Assembly: GCA_026394635.1 (NCBI GenBank)
Contig: JAPKXV010000439.1
Location: forward strand, 1,785-16,398
Direction: 5' to 3'
Length of the DNA stretch: 14,614 nucleotides
Source: Methanoregula sp.
GTDB lineage: Archaea; Halobacteriota; Methanomicrobia; Methanomicrobiales; Methanospirillaceae
The notes below the pieces were generated by a model. The model saw only the letters and a program-made list of their open reading frames with translations, had not been told where the DNA came from and made no database searches. Each line of letters opens with the position of its first letter. Position 1 is the stretch's first letter. Shown in pieces: positions 6,289 through 13,720 of the stretch. The translations under genes and the position numbers were made by a program.

Positions 6289-7524
6289 ATGTATTCACCG
6301 GATACTACCAAGTACCTTATTCACATCAACCTCACCGCAGAGGGGGTGGTCGAGAAACCCGACGTAGTAGGCGCCATATTTGGCCAGACCGAAGGGTTAC
6401 TCGGCGAAGACCTTGACCTGCGAGATCTCCAGCGGACCGGACGTGTCGGAAGGATCGACGTCCAGTTAACAAGCAAGAAAGGCGAGACAAAAGGAGAGAT
6501 CCTGATCTCCACATCCCTTGACAGGGCAGAGACTGCCATCCTTGCCGCATCGATTGAGACCATAGACAGGATCGGACCCTGTGTTGCGCATGTGACCGTT
6601 GGTTCGATCGAGGACATACGGGTCAGCAAGCGCAAAAAAATTGTTGACCGGGCAAAAGAGATCCTCATCGAACGGTTTGACGATGGTACCATCGACACTA
6701 ATGAACTGCTTGATGACGTACGACAGAGCCTGCGTATTGAAAAGATCGGCTCTGTTGGCGAGGAGAAGATGCCGGCAGGGCCAAACGTACTGGACTCGGA
6801 TGCGATCATCGTTGTTGAAGGCAGGGCGGATGTTTTGAACCTGCTCCGGTTCGGGATCAAGAATGCTGTGGCAGTTGAAGGGACTAATATCCCAAAAACC
6901 ATCGTTGAGCTGTGCGAGAAGAAGACCGCTACTGCATTTTTCGACGGGGACCGTGGCGGTGAACTGATCCTCCGCGAGCTGTTGCAGGTGGCAGATATTG
7001 ATTTCGTCGCATTCTCTCCGCGCGCAAAGAGCGTGGAGGACATGACACGCAAAGAGGTGATCAAGACCCTCCGTAATAAGGTACCCGTCGAATACATCCG
7101 CGAACACTACTTCGAAGACAGCGCTGAACTTCCCCCGGATCTCAAACTGCCCCGGGGGGCGGATGATGCAGGATCTCCTGAAAGGGGTACAAAAACCAAT
7201 TCCTCAGGCAGGCGGACACGCGAGACTGCACACCGTATACCCCCCCAGACCCTGCGGGACCATATGGATGATGTCCGGGGGCAGCATCTGGCACGGTTCC
7301 TTTCACCCGATCTTGTCGTCATGCGGGAGATCAATTCTGATGAGACAGAAAAAGCGGTAGAGACCATTGATACCACGGTAAACGGCCTCGTCGTAGACCG
7401 TTCGGTTGACCAGAGGCTCCTCGATCGCCTGGTGATGAAGGGTCTGGAGTATGTTGCTGCACGGGATTTCAAAGGCATCATAAAACGCCCGTTAAACATC
7501 AGGCTCCTGAAAATTGGTTCATAG
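6289..7524 (+). CDS. dnaG: Archaeal DnaG (Toprim-domain primase-like protein)
   Basis: A 411-aa archaeal DnaG. In archaea this protein has been found with the RNA exosome, where it helps bind poly(A)-rich RNA, and primase activity has also been reported; the main replicative primase is PriSL. The N-terminal domain (1-165) starts with DTTKYLIHINLTAEGVVEKP, the typical archaeal start. The Toprim domain (about 168-245) has E177 in IIVVEGRADV and the DGDRGG motif (D219, D221). A charged, Ser/Gly/Arg-rich linker (about 280-320) separates it from the C-terminal helical domain (VRGQHLARFLSPDLVVMREI onward). All catalytic acidic residues are present. The ATG at 6289 has GGGGGTG 7 nt upstream. The gene is followed 57 bp later by the UPF0058 gene. 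Confidence 0.95.
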   Translation: MYSPDTTKYLIHINLTAEGVVEKPDVVGAIFGQTEGLLGEDLDLRDLQRTGRVGRIDVQLTSKKGETKGEILISTSLDRAETAILAASIETIDRIGPCVAHVTVGSIEDIRVSKRKKIVDRAKEILIERFDDGTIDTNELLDDVRQSLRIEKIGSVGEEKMPAGPNVLDSDAIIVVEGRADVLNLLRFGIKNAVAVEGTNIPKTIVELCEKKTATAFFDGDRGGELILRELLQVADIDFVAFSPRAKSVEDMTRKEVIKTLRNKVPVEYIREHYFEDSAELPPDLKLPRGADDAGSPERGTKTNSSGRRTRETAHRIPPQTLRDHMDDVRGQHLARFLSPDLVVMREINSDETEKAVETIDTTVNGLVVDRSVDQRLLDRLVMKGLEYVAARDFKGIIKRPLNIRLLKIGS

Positions 7525-7539
7525 TCCTGCCCAGACAAA

Positions 7540-7547
7540 TTATTTAA
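7540..7547 (+). promoter_or_regulatory. Possible TATA box of the UPF0058 gene
   Basis: TTATTTAA lies about 38 nt before the ATG at 7582. The predicted start near 7569 leaves room for the GGATGTGG ribosome binding site (7573-7580). Confidence 0.4.
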
Positions 7548-7581
7548 CATCAGGTACACTACGCTAATCTCCGGATGTGGT

Positions 7582-7866
7582 ATGGTGCACAAAGAAGAAC
7601 TAATCCAGCTTCACCAGATGCTCTACGACGTCAAAACCTATCTTGAAACATTAAACCCAAACCTTAAATTCCCACAATACCTGACTTTGAAGATCACACC
7701 CTCCCAGCAGCACAAGAGCAAGATGGAGCACAAATATGCCATTTTTGTGCTCGGAACAGAAATTGCCAATGCCATGAAGGATGTGGATTATACTTCATCA
7801 AACCGCATCTCTGCACGGATGAAGGAGCTTGCCGATAAAGCATTAAAAGAGATGGAATACTCGTAA
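7582..7866 (+). CDS. UPF0058 family protein
   Basis: A 94-aa, mostly helical, charged cytosolic protein. It begins MVHKEELIQLHQMLYDVKTY and has a central KITPSQQHKSKMEHKYAIF segment followed by two amphipathic helices (LGTEIANAMKDV and ISARMKELADKALKEMEYS). This is the pattern of UPF0058, a small euryarchaeal family of unknown function. Length is normal. Three histidines (H3, H11, H44) and H50 could bind a metal, but no cysteine is present. The ATG at 7582 has a GGATGTGG ribosome binding site and its own A/T-rich promoter, so it is probably expressed apart from dnaG. Confidence 0.85.
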   Translation: MVHKEELIQLHQMLYDVKTYLETLNPNLKFPQYLTLKITPSQQHKSKMEHKYAIFVLGTEIANAMKDVDYTSSNRISARMKELADKALKEMEYS

Positions 7867-7926
7867 TAATAATCTACAATTTTTTCCTACGCCCATGTTA
7901 TTTTATTTTTTTCATTGAATACTATG

Positions 7927-7936
7927 GCATATATTC
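7927..7936 (+). promoter_or_regulatory. Likely relic promoter of the broken alanine dehydrogenase gene
   Basis: GCATATATTC resembles a TATA box about 33 nt before the ATG at 7964. It may still be active although the gene is not intact. Confidence 0.4.
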
Positions 7937-7963
7937 AAATTTGATGAAATTCGATAAACGATT

Positions 7964-8568
7964 ATGAAATATTTCACGGGCACCGATAAAGGGCTCGATC
8001 TCAAAGAGGTCAATTCCGTTATTGAAAAAGCCTTTGCCGAACACGGGAACGGACTCGTCCAGATGCCCCCCAAGATGTATGTCTCGCTCCGCCAGCATAT
8101 CGTCCGTGTCTTGGTATTGCCGGGGTTAAGATCGTCAATGTCCATCCCGACAATCCTGCACGAGGATTACCTACCGTCATGGCACTTACCGTTGTCCTGG
8201 ACATTCCCCTAGGAAAACCCGAAGCGATCATCAACGCAACCCATCTCACCGATATGAGAACCGGCGCAGCTGGCGCAATCGCATGCAAATATCTTTAGGG
8301 AAAAAAAGAAGTTGTTCTGGGGCTGATCGGGACGGGCAGACAGGCGCAGGCGGTTCATTCAGGTGAGACCAATGTTCCCATTAAAAAAGGGCTTTTTTAT
8401 AAGGAAAATATTGCCGGTACTCTTGGAGAAGTTGTTATCTGGGAGAAAAAGCGGAAACACCCCGAAGAGATCACGATCTTTGATTCAACCGACCTTGCAA
8501 TCCAAGATCTTGCGATTGTAAAGATCGCAATGATGCACGGAACGGCTATCGTGCTGCCATTTCCCTGA
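7964..8568 (+). pseudogene. Decayed alanine dehydrogenase / ornithine cyclodeaminase (mu-crystallin) family gene
   Basis: The first frame (7964 to about 8088) reads MKYFTGTDKG...AEHGNGLVQMPPKMYVSL, the N-terminus of the archaeal alanine dehydrogenase family. The sequence then jumps frame: from 8092 it reads PAYRPCLGIAGVKIVNVHPD, ARGLPTVMALTVVLD, then THLTDMRTGAAGAIACKYL, an in-frame TAG at 8296-8298, and GKKEVVLGLIGTGRQAQ, the NAD-binding Rossmann motif. It then passes directly into AVHSGETNVPIKKGL and ITIFDSTDLAIQDLAIVKIA, which are the C-terminal motifs, ending at TGA 8566-8568. Damage is thus a small frameshifting deletion near 8088-8092, an amber codon, and an in-frame loss of about 110-130 codons at about 8345-8355, where CAGGCG is tandemly repeated. 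About 200 of 320-330 codons remain. The enzyme would have been NAD-dependent; activity is impossible in this form. Confidence 0.85.
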
Positions 8569-8582
8569 ATTGGAAAAAAAGG

Positions 8583-8607
8583 AAAAACCCTTTATCAGGG
8601 TTTTTTT
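8583..8607. terminator. Bidirectional hairpin terminator
   Basis: AAAAACCCT (8583-8591) pairs with AGGGTTTTT (8597-8605), a 9-bp stem with a 5-nt loop and flanking T runs on both strands. It lies between the broken dehydrogenase gene and the Tes gene, and contains the TGA stop of the Tes gene (8597-8595 on the minus strand). Confidence 0.6.
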
Positions 8608-10055
8608 GCAAATTTTTTCCAGACCTGTTCACGGTATACCGGACCACTGTTGTACGTGCAGAATGGGATAAGCCTCCCGTCAGGAGTTGCATAGTGGATG
8701 CAGCATCGCTGCACGCGCTCAAGGTCATAGTTGTACCGGTCCATGAAGTGCATGGTACCGATAAAGAGCGCGTTCCAGTGGAATTCCCTCAGCGCATCAA
8801 AGTTCTGCCCGATGAGTGTCTTTCCGATCAACTTCCAGAACTCTGCAGTATTGCTCTGATCACCTTTCTTGACAGAGTCATGCAGGTTTTTGACCCCCTC
8901 GATCAATGCCTTGTATTTATTGATAGTACCGCCTTTTTTTAAGGCATCTGCCATTTTTTCAATTGATTCAAAAAAGCTCTCGACATCGACCATACGATTT
9001 ACGGTAACCATTCCCTCCTTGGTGACAAAGACATAGGTGGCGGCACCGCAGTGCTGGTGAGCGGTGAACCTGACCTGAGGCTTTCCGGTATATGCCTCAG
9101 CAAGGTCAGAGAACGGAAGGACGCAGGGAACCGGGTAAAAATCATCCTTCTTAATGATGCCCTGTGTCTGTGTCTCGATCCCGCCCAGCACCTCAGGAAT
9201 GGTGATCCGTGATTTTTTAATATCGTCATCACTTGCCGCACCCGTAAATGCGACAGGCTGGAAATTAACCCCCCGCACAACAGAGATATGGTCCGCAGCA
9301 AACCGTATTATTGCTCCAAGTTCCCCGTCATTTTTTCCCCGTATCACGGTGGGGACGAGAACACACCCGAGCCCGACGTTCTGAAGATTCTCAATCGCCT
9401 TTTTGTGCATGATTAAGAAGGGGTTTGTTTTTGGGGAGACTCCATCGAAGTGAAGGTAAACCGTGTTAAGCCCGGCATCCTTGAGTTTGCGGGCAAATTC
9501 TGGGTCTTGGGCTATCCTGATACCATTTGTGGCGATCTGCACCTGAGGAAATCCCATCTCCTTTGCCTTTTGGATGATCTCAACGAGATCCTCACGCATT
9601 GTGGGCTCTCCACCGGAAAACTGGACTGCGGGGGCAGGCACCGGTTTTTCAGAACGCAGGAGATCCAGCATCCTGACAACATCATCAAAGGATGGTTCAT
9701 ATATAAACCCGCATGCCCTGGCGTTGGCAAAGCAGAAATCGCAGTCGAGGTTGCATCGGTTTGTAAGGTCGATATTTGCAAGAAGGGTCTGGGAATGGTG
9801 GTGGTCGCACAACCCGCACGATGCCGGGCAACTGTCATCGGGAACAATATTCCGGGGATTTGATACACCGGTTCCCACCGCATCGTACCGTTCGAATTTG
9901 TGATAGAGAAGAGGGTCAGACCAGTAAATATTCCGGAACGCCCCGTGCTCCTTGCATGAACGCTTCAGCCAGATCTTCCCTTCCTCCTCCACGATATCCG
10001 CTGAAATCACGGCATTGCATGTTGGGCAGAGACTCTTTGTACGTTTGATGAACAT
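8595..10055 (-). CDS. tes: Radical SAM protein, probable tetraether lipid synthase (Tes)
   Basis: A 486-aa multi-cluster radical SAM enzyme. Tes joins two archaeol-type phytanyl chains through C-C bonds to make tetraether (GDGT) membrane lipids. Visible elements: an N-terminal metal site (C10 PTC13, C34 with H37), a second cysteine set C76, C80, C83 in CPASCGLCDHH, the radical SAM site C101-NLD-C105-DF-C108, GGEP (148-151), IATNG (174-178), C311 in PVPCVLPF, H335-C336 in HQHCGAAT, and a C-terminal cluster C451 C452...C466 (QRCCIHYATPDG, PFCTYN). Length and cysteine layout fit the MJ0619/MA_1486-type family. The ATG at 10055 starts MFIKRTKSLCPTC; a TATA-like AATATAAATA lies about 20 nt upstream, so the mRNA may be leaderless. 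It is divergent from carS, which makes the lipid role more likely. A related family member with another substrate remains possible. Confidence 0.85.
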   Translation of the reverse strand: MFIKRTKSLCPTCNAVISADIVEEEGKIWLKRSCKEHGAFRNIYWSDPLLYHKFERYDAVGTGVSNPRNIVPDDSCPASCGLCDHHHSQTLLANIDLTNRCNLDCDFCFANARACGFIYEPSFDDVVRMLDLLRSEKPVPAPAVQFSGGEPTMREDLVEIIQKAKEMGFPQVQIATNGIRIAQDPEFARKLKDAGLNTVYLHFDGVSPKTNPFLIMHKKAIENLQNVGLGCVLVPTVIRGKNDGELGAIIRFAADHISVVRGVNFQPVAFTGAASDDDIKKSRITIPEVLGGIETQTQGIIKKDDFYPVPCVLPFSDLAEAYTGKPQVRFTAHQHCGAATYVFVTKEGMVTVNRMVDVESFFESIEKMADALKKGGTINKYKALIEGVKNLHDSVKKGDQSNTAEFWKLIGKTLIGQNFDALREFHWNALFIGTMHFMDRYNYDLERVQRCCIHYATPDGRLIPFCTYNSGPVYREQVWKKFAKKP

Positions 10056-10069
10056 CCGTGTCCCCCGGG

Positions 10070-10079
10070 TATTTATATT
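10070..10079. promoter_or_regulatory. Shared TATA-like region between tes and carS
   Basis: TATTTATATT is A/T-rich on both strands. On the minus strand it lies about 20 nt before the tes ATG. On the plus strand it predicts a start near 10100 for carS and the genes after it. Other weak A/T boxes (about 10104 and 10124) also exist for the plus direction. Confidence 0.45.
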
Positions 10080-10137
10080 GTGTCAGGAACCCAATTGGAG
10101 TAACTTTAATGTTGGTATCTGTTGTTTATTACAGGTA

Positions 10138-10704
10138 TTGGAGTGCTACATTATTAGTATTGAGTTCTTCATAAAACCGTTGCTTGCCGCGATCTGGATC
10201 ATGCTCCCGGCTTATCTCCCCAATCCTGTTGCAGCACTTTTCGGGGGAGGTACCCCCATTGATCTGGGAAAGAATTTCTCTGACGGAAAACGGGTATTGG
10301 GAGATGGTAAAACATACCGTGGACTTATCCTTGGAATTTTTGCAGGTATCGGCATCGGACTGGTTCAGATAGGACTTTCTGGAACCTACCATCTGGAGAT
10401 CCTCCCTGAAGAACATACGGTTATGTCAGTCATTCTCCTTGCGACAGGAGCACTCCTCGGAGATTTGTGCAAGAGTTTTTTTAAACGGCGATTGGGCAAA
10501 GAAAGGGGGGGGAAATGGCCAATTGCTGACCAGTATGACCTTGTTGCCGGATCATTACTCCTAGTCCTTTTAGTTGATCCCCGCTGGCTCGTGGCAAACC
10601 TGAGCATCCCGGTCTTTTTAGCTATCCTCATTCTCACGCCAATACTTCACCGGGCAGTTAATATCATCGGTTATCGTATTAAAGTCAAGGAGGTACCATG
10701 GTGA
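10138..10704 (+). CDS. carS: CDP-archaeol synthase
   Basis: An integral membrane CTP-dependent cytidylyltransferase that turns unsaturated archaetidic acid (DGGGP) into CDP-archaeol. Family signs: LPAYLPNPVAALFGGGTPID (23-42), DGKRVLGDGKTYRG (49-62), GDLCKSFFKRRLG (108-120) and KWPIADQYD (126-134). About five hydrophobic segments are seen: 12-26, 63-80, 96-110, 135-147 and 155-175. The start is a problem: no ATG or GTG lies between the promoter and LPAY. TTG at 10138 is given here (188 aa). A GGAG at 10140-10143 would better serve an ATT at 10150, which fits the family length; TTG at 10180 is a third choice. The 3' end overlaps pyrE by 7 nt and carries its GGAGGT ribosome binding site, so the two are translationally linked. 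Confidence 0.88.
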   Translation: MECYIISIEFFIKPLLAAIWIMLPAYLPNPVAALFGGGTPIDLGKNFSDGKRVLGDGKTYRGLILGIFAGIGIGLVQIGLSGTYHLEILPEEHTVMSVILLATGALLGDLCKSFFKRRLGKERGGKWPIADQYDLVAGSLLLVLLVDPRWLVANLSIPVFLAILILTPILHRAVNIIGYRIKVKEVPW

Positions 10705-11228
10705 ACAAAATCGCAAGAATGCTTGAAAAATACAAGGCAATTGAATTTGGTGACTTCACGCTTGCATCGGGTGCAAAGAGCCCTTATTATATCGATGTAA
10801 AATCTGCCGCAACGAACCCGGAATTTCTCGCTTCACTTGCATCGGAAATCGTAAAAACGCATGATTTTGATATGGTAGCCGGTGTTGCAATTGGTGGTGT
10901 TCCCCTTGCTGTGGCAACAGGACTTGTCAGTAAAAAGCCCTATGCGATCATCCGCGCATCGGAAAAAGGCCATGGTAAAAAAAATGTCGTGATCGGAAAT
11001 GTGAGGGAGAAGGTAGTGCTCCTTGTTGAAGATGTTACAACATCAGGAGGTTCCGCACTCTATGGGGTTGAGGCATTGAGGGGCGCAGGAGCACGGTGCG
11101 ATCGCGTTGTCACCGTGGTTGACCGTGAAGAGGGTGCGACAGAAAATCTTTCCACGCACGGGATATATCTTCTTCCTCTGGTAAGGGTCGGGGAACTGCT
11201 CAAAAACCATAAGAAATTTTTAGGGTGA
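10698..11228 (+). CDS. pyrE: Orotate phosphoribosyltransferase
   Basis: A 176-aa cytosolic enzyme that attaches orotate to PRPP, giving OMP, the fifth step of pyrimidine synthesis. The type I phosphoribosyltransferase signature is VVLLVEDVTTSGGSA (106-120), which binds PRPP; the flexible catalytic loop is RASEKGHGKKNV (86-97). LASGAKSPYYIDVK (22-35) is the typical OPRTase N-terminal hood. Length matches the short archaeal form without the OMP decarboxylase domain. The ATG at 10698 has an excellent GGAGGT at 10688-10693 and overlaps the end of carS. The purD start follows after about 16 nt. I see nothing unusual in the active site. Confidence 0.95.
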   Translation: MVNKIARMLEKYKAIEFGDFTLASGAKSPYYIDVKSAATNPEFLASLASEIVKTHDFDMVAGVAIGGVPLAVATGLVSKKPYAIIRASEKGHGKKNVVIGNVREKVVLLVEDVTTSGGSALYGVEALRGAGARCDRVVTVVDREEGATENLSTHGIYLLPLVRVGELLKNHKKFLG

Positions 11229-11244
11229 GACCGCAGGTATGGAT

Positions 11245-12531
11245 ATGAAGATACTCGTTTTGGGTGGTGGCGGGCGCGAGCATGCGATTGCGTCATCACT
11301 CTCCCGTAACAGCAGGGTGCAGCTGTTTTCGGTCATGGCAAAAAGGAACCCGGGTATCTTCCAGCTTGCGAGAAAGACTCTCCTTCATAAAGAGACCGAT
11401 GCATCCGCTGTGATCCGGTTTGCAAAGGAAGTCAGTGCCGATTATGCATTCATCGGACCCGAAGCCCCGCTTGAAGCAGGACTGGTCGATGACCTTGAGC
11501 GTGCGGGCGTGGCGTGTGTCGGACCAAGCCGGGCGGCCGCGAGGCTTGAGACAGATAAAGGATTTTGCCGGGAGATGATGGAGCGGCACGGGATTGCCGG
11601 CTGCCCAAAATACCGGACCTGTCACAGTGTAGATGAAGCAGTTACGTTTATTAAGGATTATGGCGGGGATCTCGCAATAAAACCGATCGGGCTCACCGGG
11701 GGGAAAGGAGTGCGGATCATGGGCGAACAGGTGGACACAGGCGGCGCAATCGCCTATATTCACCACCTCCGCGGTAACGTGGTTCTCGAGGAGCGGTTGA
11801 TCGGAGAGGAATTCACCCTGCAGGCATTTGTTGACGGCACGCACCTTGTTCCCATGCCCCTCGTCCAGGATCACAAACGCGCTTTTGAGGGCGATACCGG
11901 ACCTAATACGGGAGGTATGGGGTCATACTCAATGCCGGACCACATGCTGCCCTTCGTGACTGCATCTGACTATACCACTTCCCTTGGTATTATGAAATCT
12001 GTCGTTGCTGTAATGAAAAAGACAGGACAGCCCTACAAAGGTATACTCTACGGCCAGTTCATGAACACCGCAGAGGGCCCCAAAGTCATCGAATTCAATG
12101 CACGGTTCGGAGATCCCGAAGCGATGAATGTGCTCTCTCTCCTAAGCTCGGACATTACGGATATCGTCACCGGTATCATCGATGGAACGCTCTCATCAGC
12201 AAAGGTGACGTTTGACCATGCTGCAACCGTCTGCAAGTATATTGTCCCAGAAGGATATCCAGATGCCCCGGATGCAGGGGACAGACTTGCCCTCGGCACC
12301 ACAGGACCTGCTCTGCTTTATTATGCCAATGTCGATGAAAAAGATGGCCGGTTATTCACCCAGACCTCGAGGACACTCGCTTTCGTTGGCATAGGTCAGA
12401 CCCTTGAGGCAGCAGAGGATATATCAGAGCGCGCCGCGTCATCCGTGACCGGGCGCATCCGGCACCGCAGGGATATCGGGACAACCGATCTTCTCAACAA
12501 GCGATGTAATCATATAAAGGAGCTGCGATGA
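11245..12531 (+). CDS. purD: Phosphoribosylamine-glycine ligase (GARS)
   Basis: A 428-aa ATP-grasp enzyme that joins glycine to phosphoribosylamine, the second step of purine synthesis. Motifs: MKILVLGGGGREHAIA (1-16), GPEAPLEAGL (71-80), IKPIGLTGGKGV (145-156), GDTGPNTGGMGSY (216-228) and IEFNARFGDPEAM (282-294). A C-terminal domain (about 330-428) holds ATVCKYIVPEGYP. It is free-standing, not fused to PurM or PurN. The ATG at 11245 is preferred: AGGT at 11235-11238 lies 6 nt upstream and the protein begins MKILVLGG as the family does; an ATG at 11239 would add two residues. Its stop and the argF start overlap as ATGA. Confidence 0.95.
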   Translation: MKILVLGGGGREHAIASSLSRNSRVQLFSVMAKRNPGIFQLARKTLLHKETDASAVIRFAKEVSADYAFIGPEAPLEAGLVDDLERAGVACVGPSRAAARLETDKGFCREMMERHGIAGCPKYRTCHSVDEAVTFIKDYGGDLAIKPIGLTGGKGVRIMGEQVDTGGAIAYIHHLRGNVVLEERLIGEEFTLQAFVDGTHLVPMPLVQDHKRAFEGDTGPNTGGMGSYSMPDHMLPFVTASDYTTSLGIMKSVVAVMKKTGQPYKGILYGQFMNTAEGPKVIEFNARFGDPEAMNVLSLLSSDITDIVTGIIDGTLSSAKVTFDHAATVCKYIVPEGYPDAPDAGDRLALGTTGPALLYYANVDEKDGRLFTQTSRTLAFVGIGQTLEAAEDISERAASSVTGRIRHRRDIGTTDLLNKRCNHIKELR

Positions 12532-13457
12532 AAAAGGATTTTATCTCGATTCTTGACATTACCGAGGATGAACTCCACCATATCCTCGCTGATGCGATTC
12601 AATTAAAAAAGCTCAGACAGGCAGGAACCCTCCCCGAGATCCTGAAAGGAAAAAGCCTTGCCATGATCTTTGAAAAGTCCTCAACACGGACCCATATCTC
12701 GTTCGAAGTCGGGATGAATGAACTGGGAGGGCATGCCCTCTTTCTTTCCACCCGGGACCTGCAGATCGGGAGAGGGGAGGAGATCCGGGACACCGCACGC
12801 GTTGCGTCACGCTATGTTTCAGCGGTGATGATCCGGGCGTACAAGCAAAGCACCATTGAGGAGTTCGCCCGGTACGCAACCATTCCTGTTATCAACGGTC
12901 TTTCAGACCGGGAACACCCCTGCCAGCTCCTTGCAGATATCATGACCATCAACGAGCACGTTAAGGATATGAAAAGATTGCGGGTGGCATGGATCGGCGA
13001 CGGGAACAATGTCTGCAATTCACTTATCCTGTCGTCTGCCCTGACTGGTATGGATGTGTCAATCGCAAGTCCAAAAGGGTATGCTCCGAAAAGAGATGTC
13101 CTCGATCATGCCAGAGAGATTGGAGGTACGATCCACCTGTCCCGGTCGCCTGAAGACGCTGTCAGGGATGCGGATATTATCATGACCGATACATGGGTGT
13201 CCATGGGTGATGAGGATAAACGAGAAGAACGGATTCGGGCTTTTTCCGGATATACTGTCGATGAACACCTGATAAGGCTTGCATCCCCTGATGCACGGGT
13301 GCTCCATTGCCTTCCCGCCCACCGGGGCGAGGAGATCAGCGAGGGGGTAATCGATGGGAGTCAAAGCCTCGTCTGGGAAGAGACTGAAAATCGCCTACAC
13401 GCGCAAAAAGCCCTGTTATTATCGCTCCTGAAAAAAAGAGAGGGGATTTACCGGTGA
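12528..13457 (+). CDS. argF: Ornithine carbamoyltransferase
   Basis: A 309-aa enzyme making citrulline from ornithine and carbamoyl phosphate in arginine synthesis. The carbamoyl-phosphate site is SSTRTHISFE (51-60), then HPCQLLAD (130-137). The ornithine-specific part is DTWVSMGDE (221-229) together with HCLPAHRGEE (260-269), which separates it from aspartate carbamoyltransferase. The ATG at 12528 overlaps the purD stop in ATGA, and AGGAG lies just upstream in the purD tail. It is the last gene of the carS-pyrE-purD-argF run. Its TGA (13455-13457) directly abuts the stop of the convergent gene, leaving no room for a terminator between them. Confidence 0.95.
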   Translation: MKKDFISILDITEDELHHILADAIQLKKLRQAGTLPEILKGKSLAMIFEKSSTRTHISFEVGMNELGGHALFLSTRDLQIGRGEEIRDTARVASRYVSAVMIRAYKQSTIEEFARYATIPVINGLSDREHPCQLLADIMTINEHVKDMKRLRVAWIGDGNNVCNSLILSSALTGMDVSIASPKGYAPKRDVLDHAREIGGTIHLSRSPEDAVRDADIIMTDTWVSMGDEDKREERIRAFSGYTVDEHLIRLASPDARVLHCLPAHRGEEISEGVIDGSQSLVWEETENRLHAQKALLLSLLKKREGIYR

Positions 13458-13706
13458 TCAGGCCGGTTTGATAAAATCATTCAGCCGCTGGAGCAGATAT
13501 TTTTCAACCTGCTCCATAACCTCTCGTTTGCCGCGGAATGCAAGGAGCTCCCGTTCATCCCCTTCCATATTTGCAAACCGCATCCGTTCTTTTCGTTCTA
13601 CGATCTGGACATCAAATTTTTTTACAACTTCCACGATGATTGAACGCGGCACCCCTGGCGGGATGAGCACATCAAACAGGGGCTCTGTTTTTGGTTCGTC
13701 TGTCAT
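13458..13706 (-). CDS. Small protein downstream of the methanogenesis marker 14 gene, family not recognised
   Basis: An 82-aa charged cytosolic protein: MTDEPKTEPLFDVLIPPGVP, then PRSIIVEVVKKFDVQIVERK, GDERELLAFRGKREVMEQ and a basic/hydrophobic helix ending NDFIKPA. It looks like a small alpha/beta domain with a C-terminal helix. I do not recognise the family. The frame is open further upstream (to 13814), but the start at 13706 is chosen because GGTGAT, an exact match to the archaeal anti-SD, lies 4 nt before it (13711-13716); the extension would overlap the marker 14 gene. It begins 14 nt after that gene ends and is certainly in its operon, so a link to methanogenesis or to methyl-coenzyme M reductase maturation is possible but is inference only. 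Confidence 0.75.
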   Translation of the reverse strand: MTDEPKTEPLFDVLIPPGVPRSIIVEVVKKFDVQIVERKERMRFANMEGDERELLAFRGKREVMEQVEKYLLQRLNDFIKPA

Positions 13707-13720
13707 AGCTATCACCAGCT

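Noticed and set aside
8296..8298. In-frame TAG in the dehydrogenase relic as a possible pyrrolysine codon
   Set aside because: The same gene has an upstream frameshifting deletion and a large missing segment, so read-through would not give a working enzyme.
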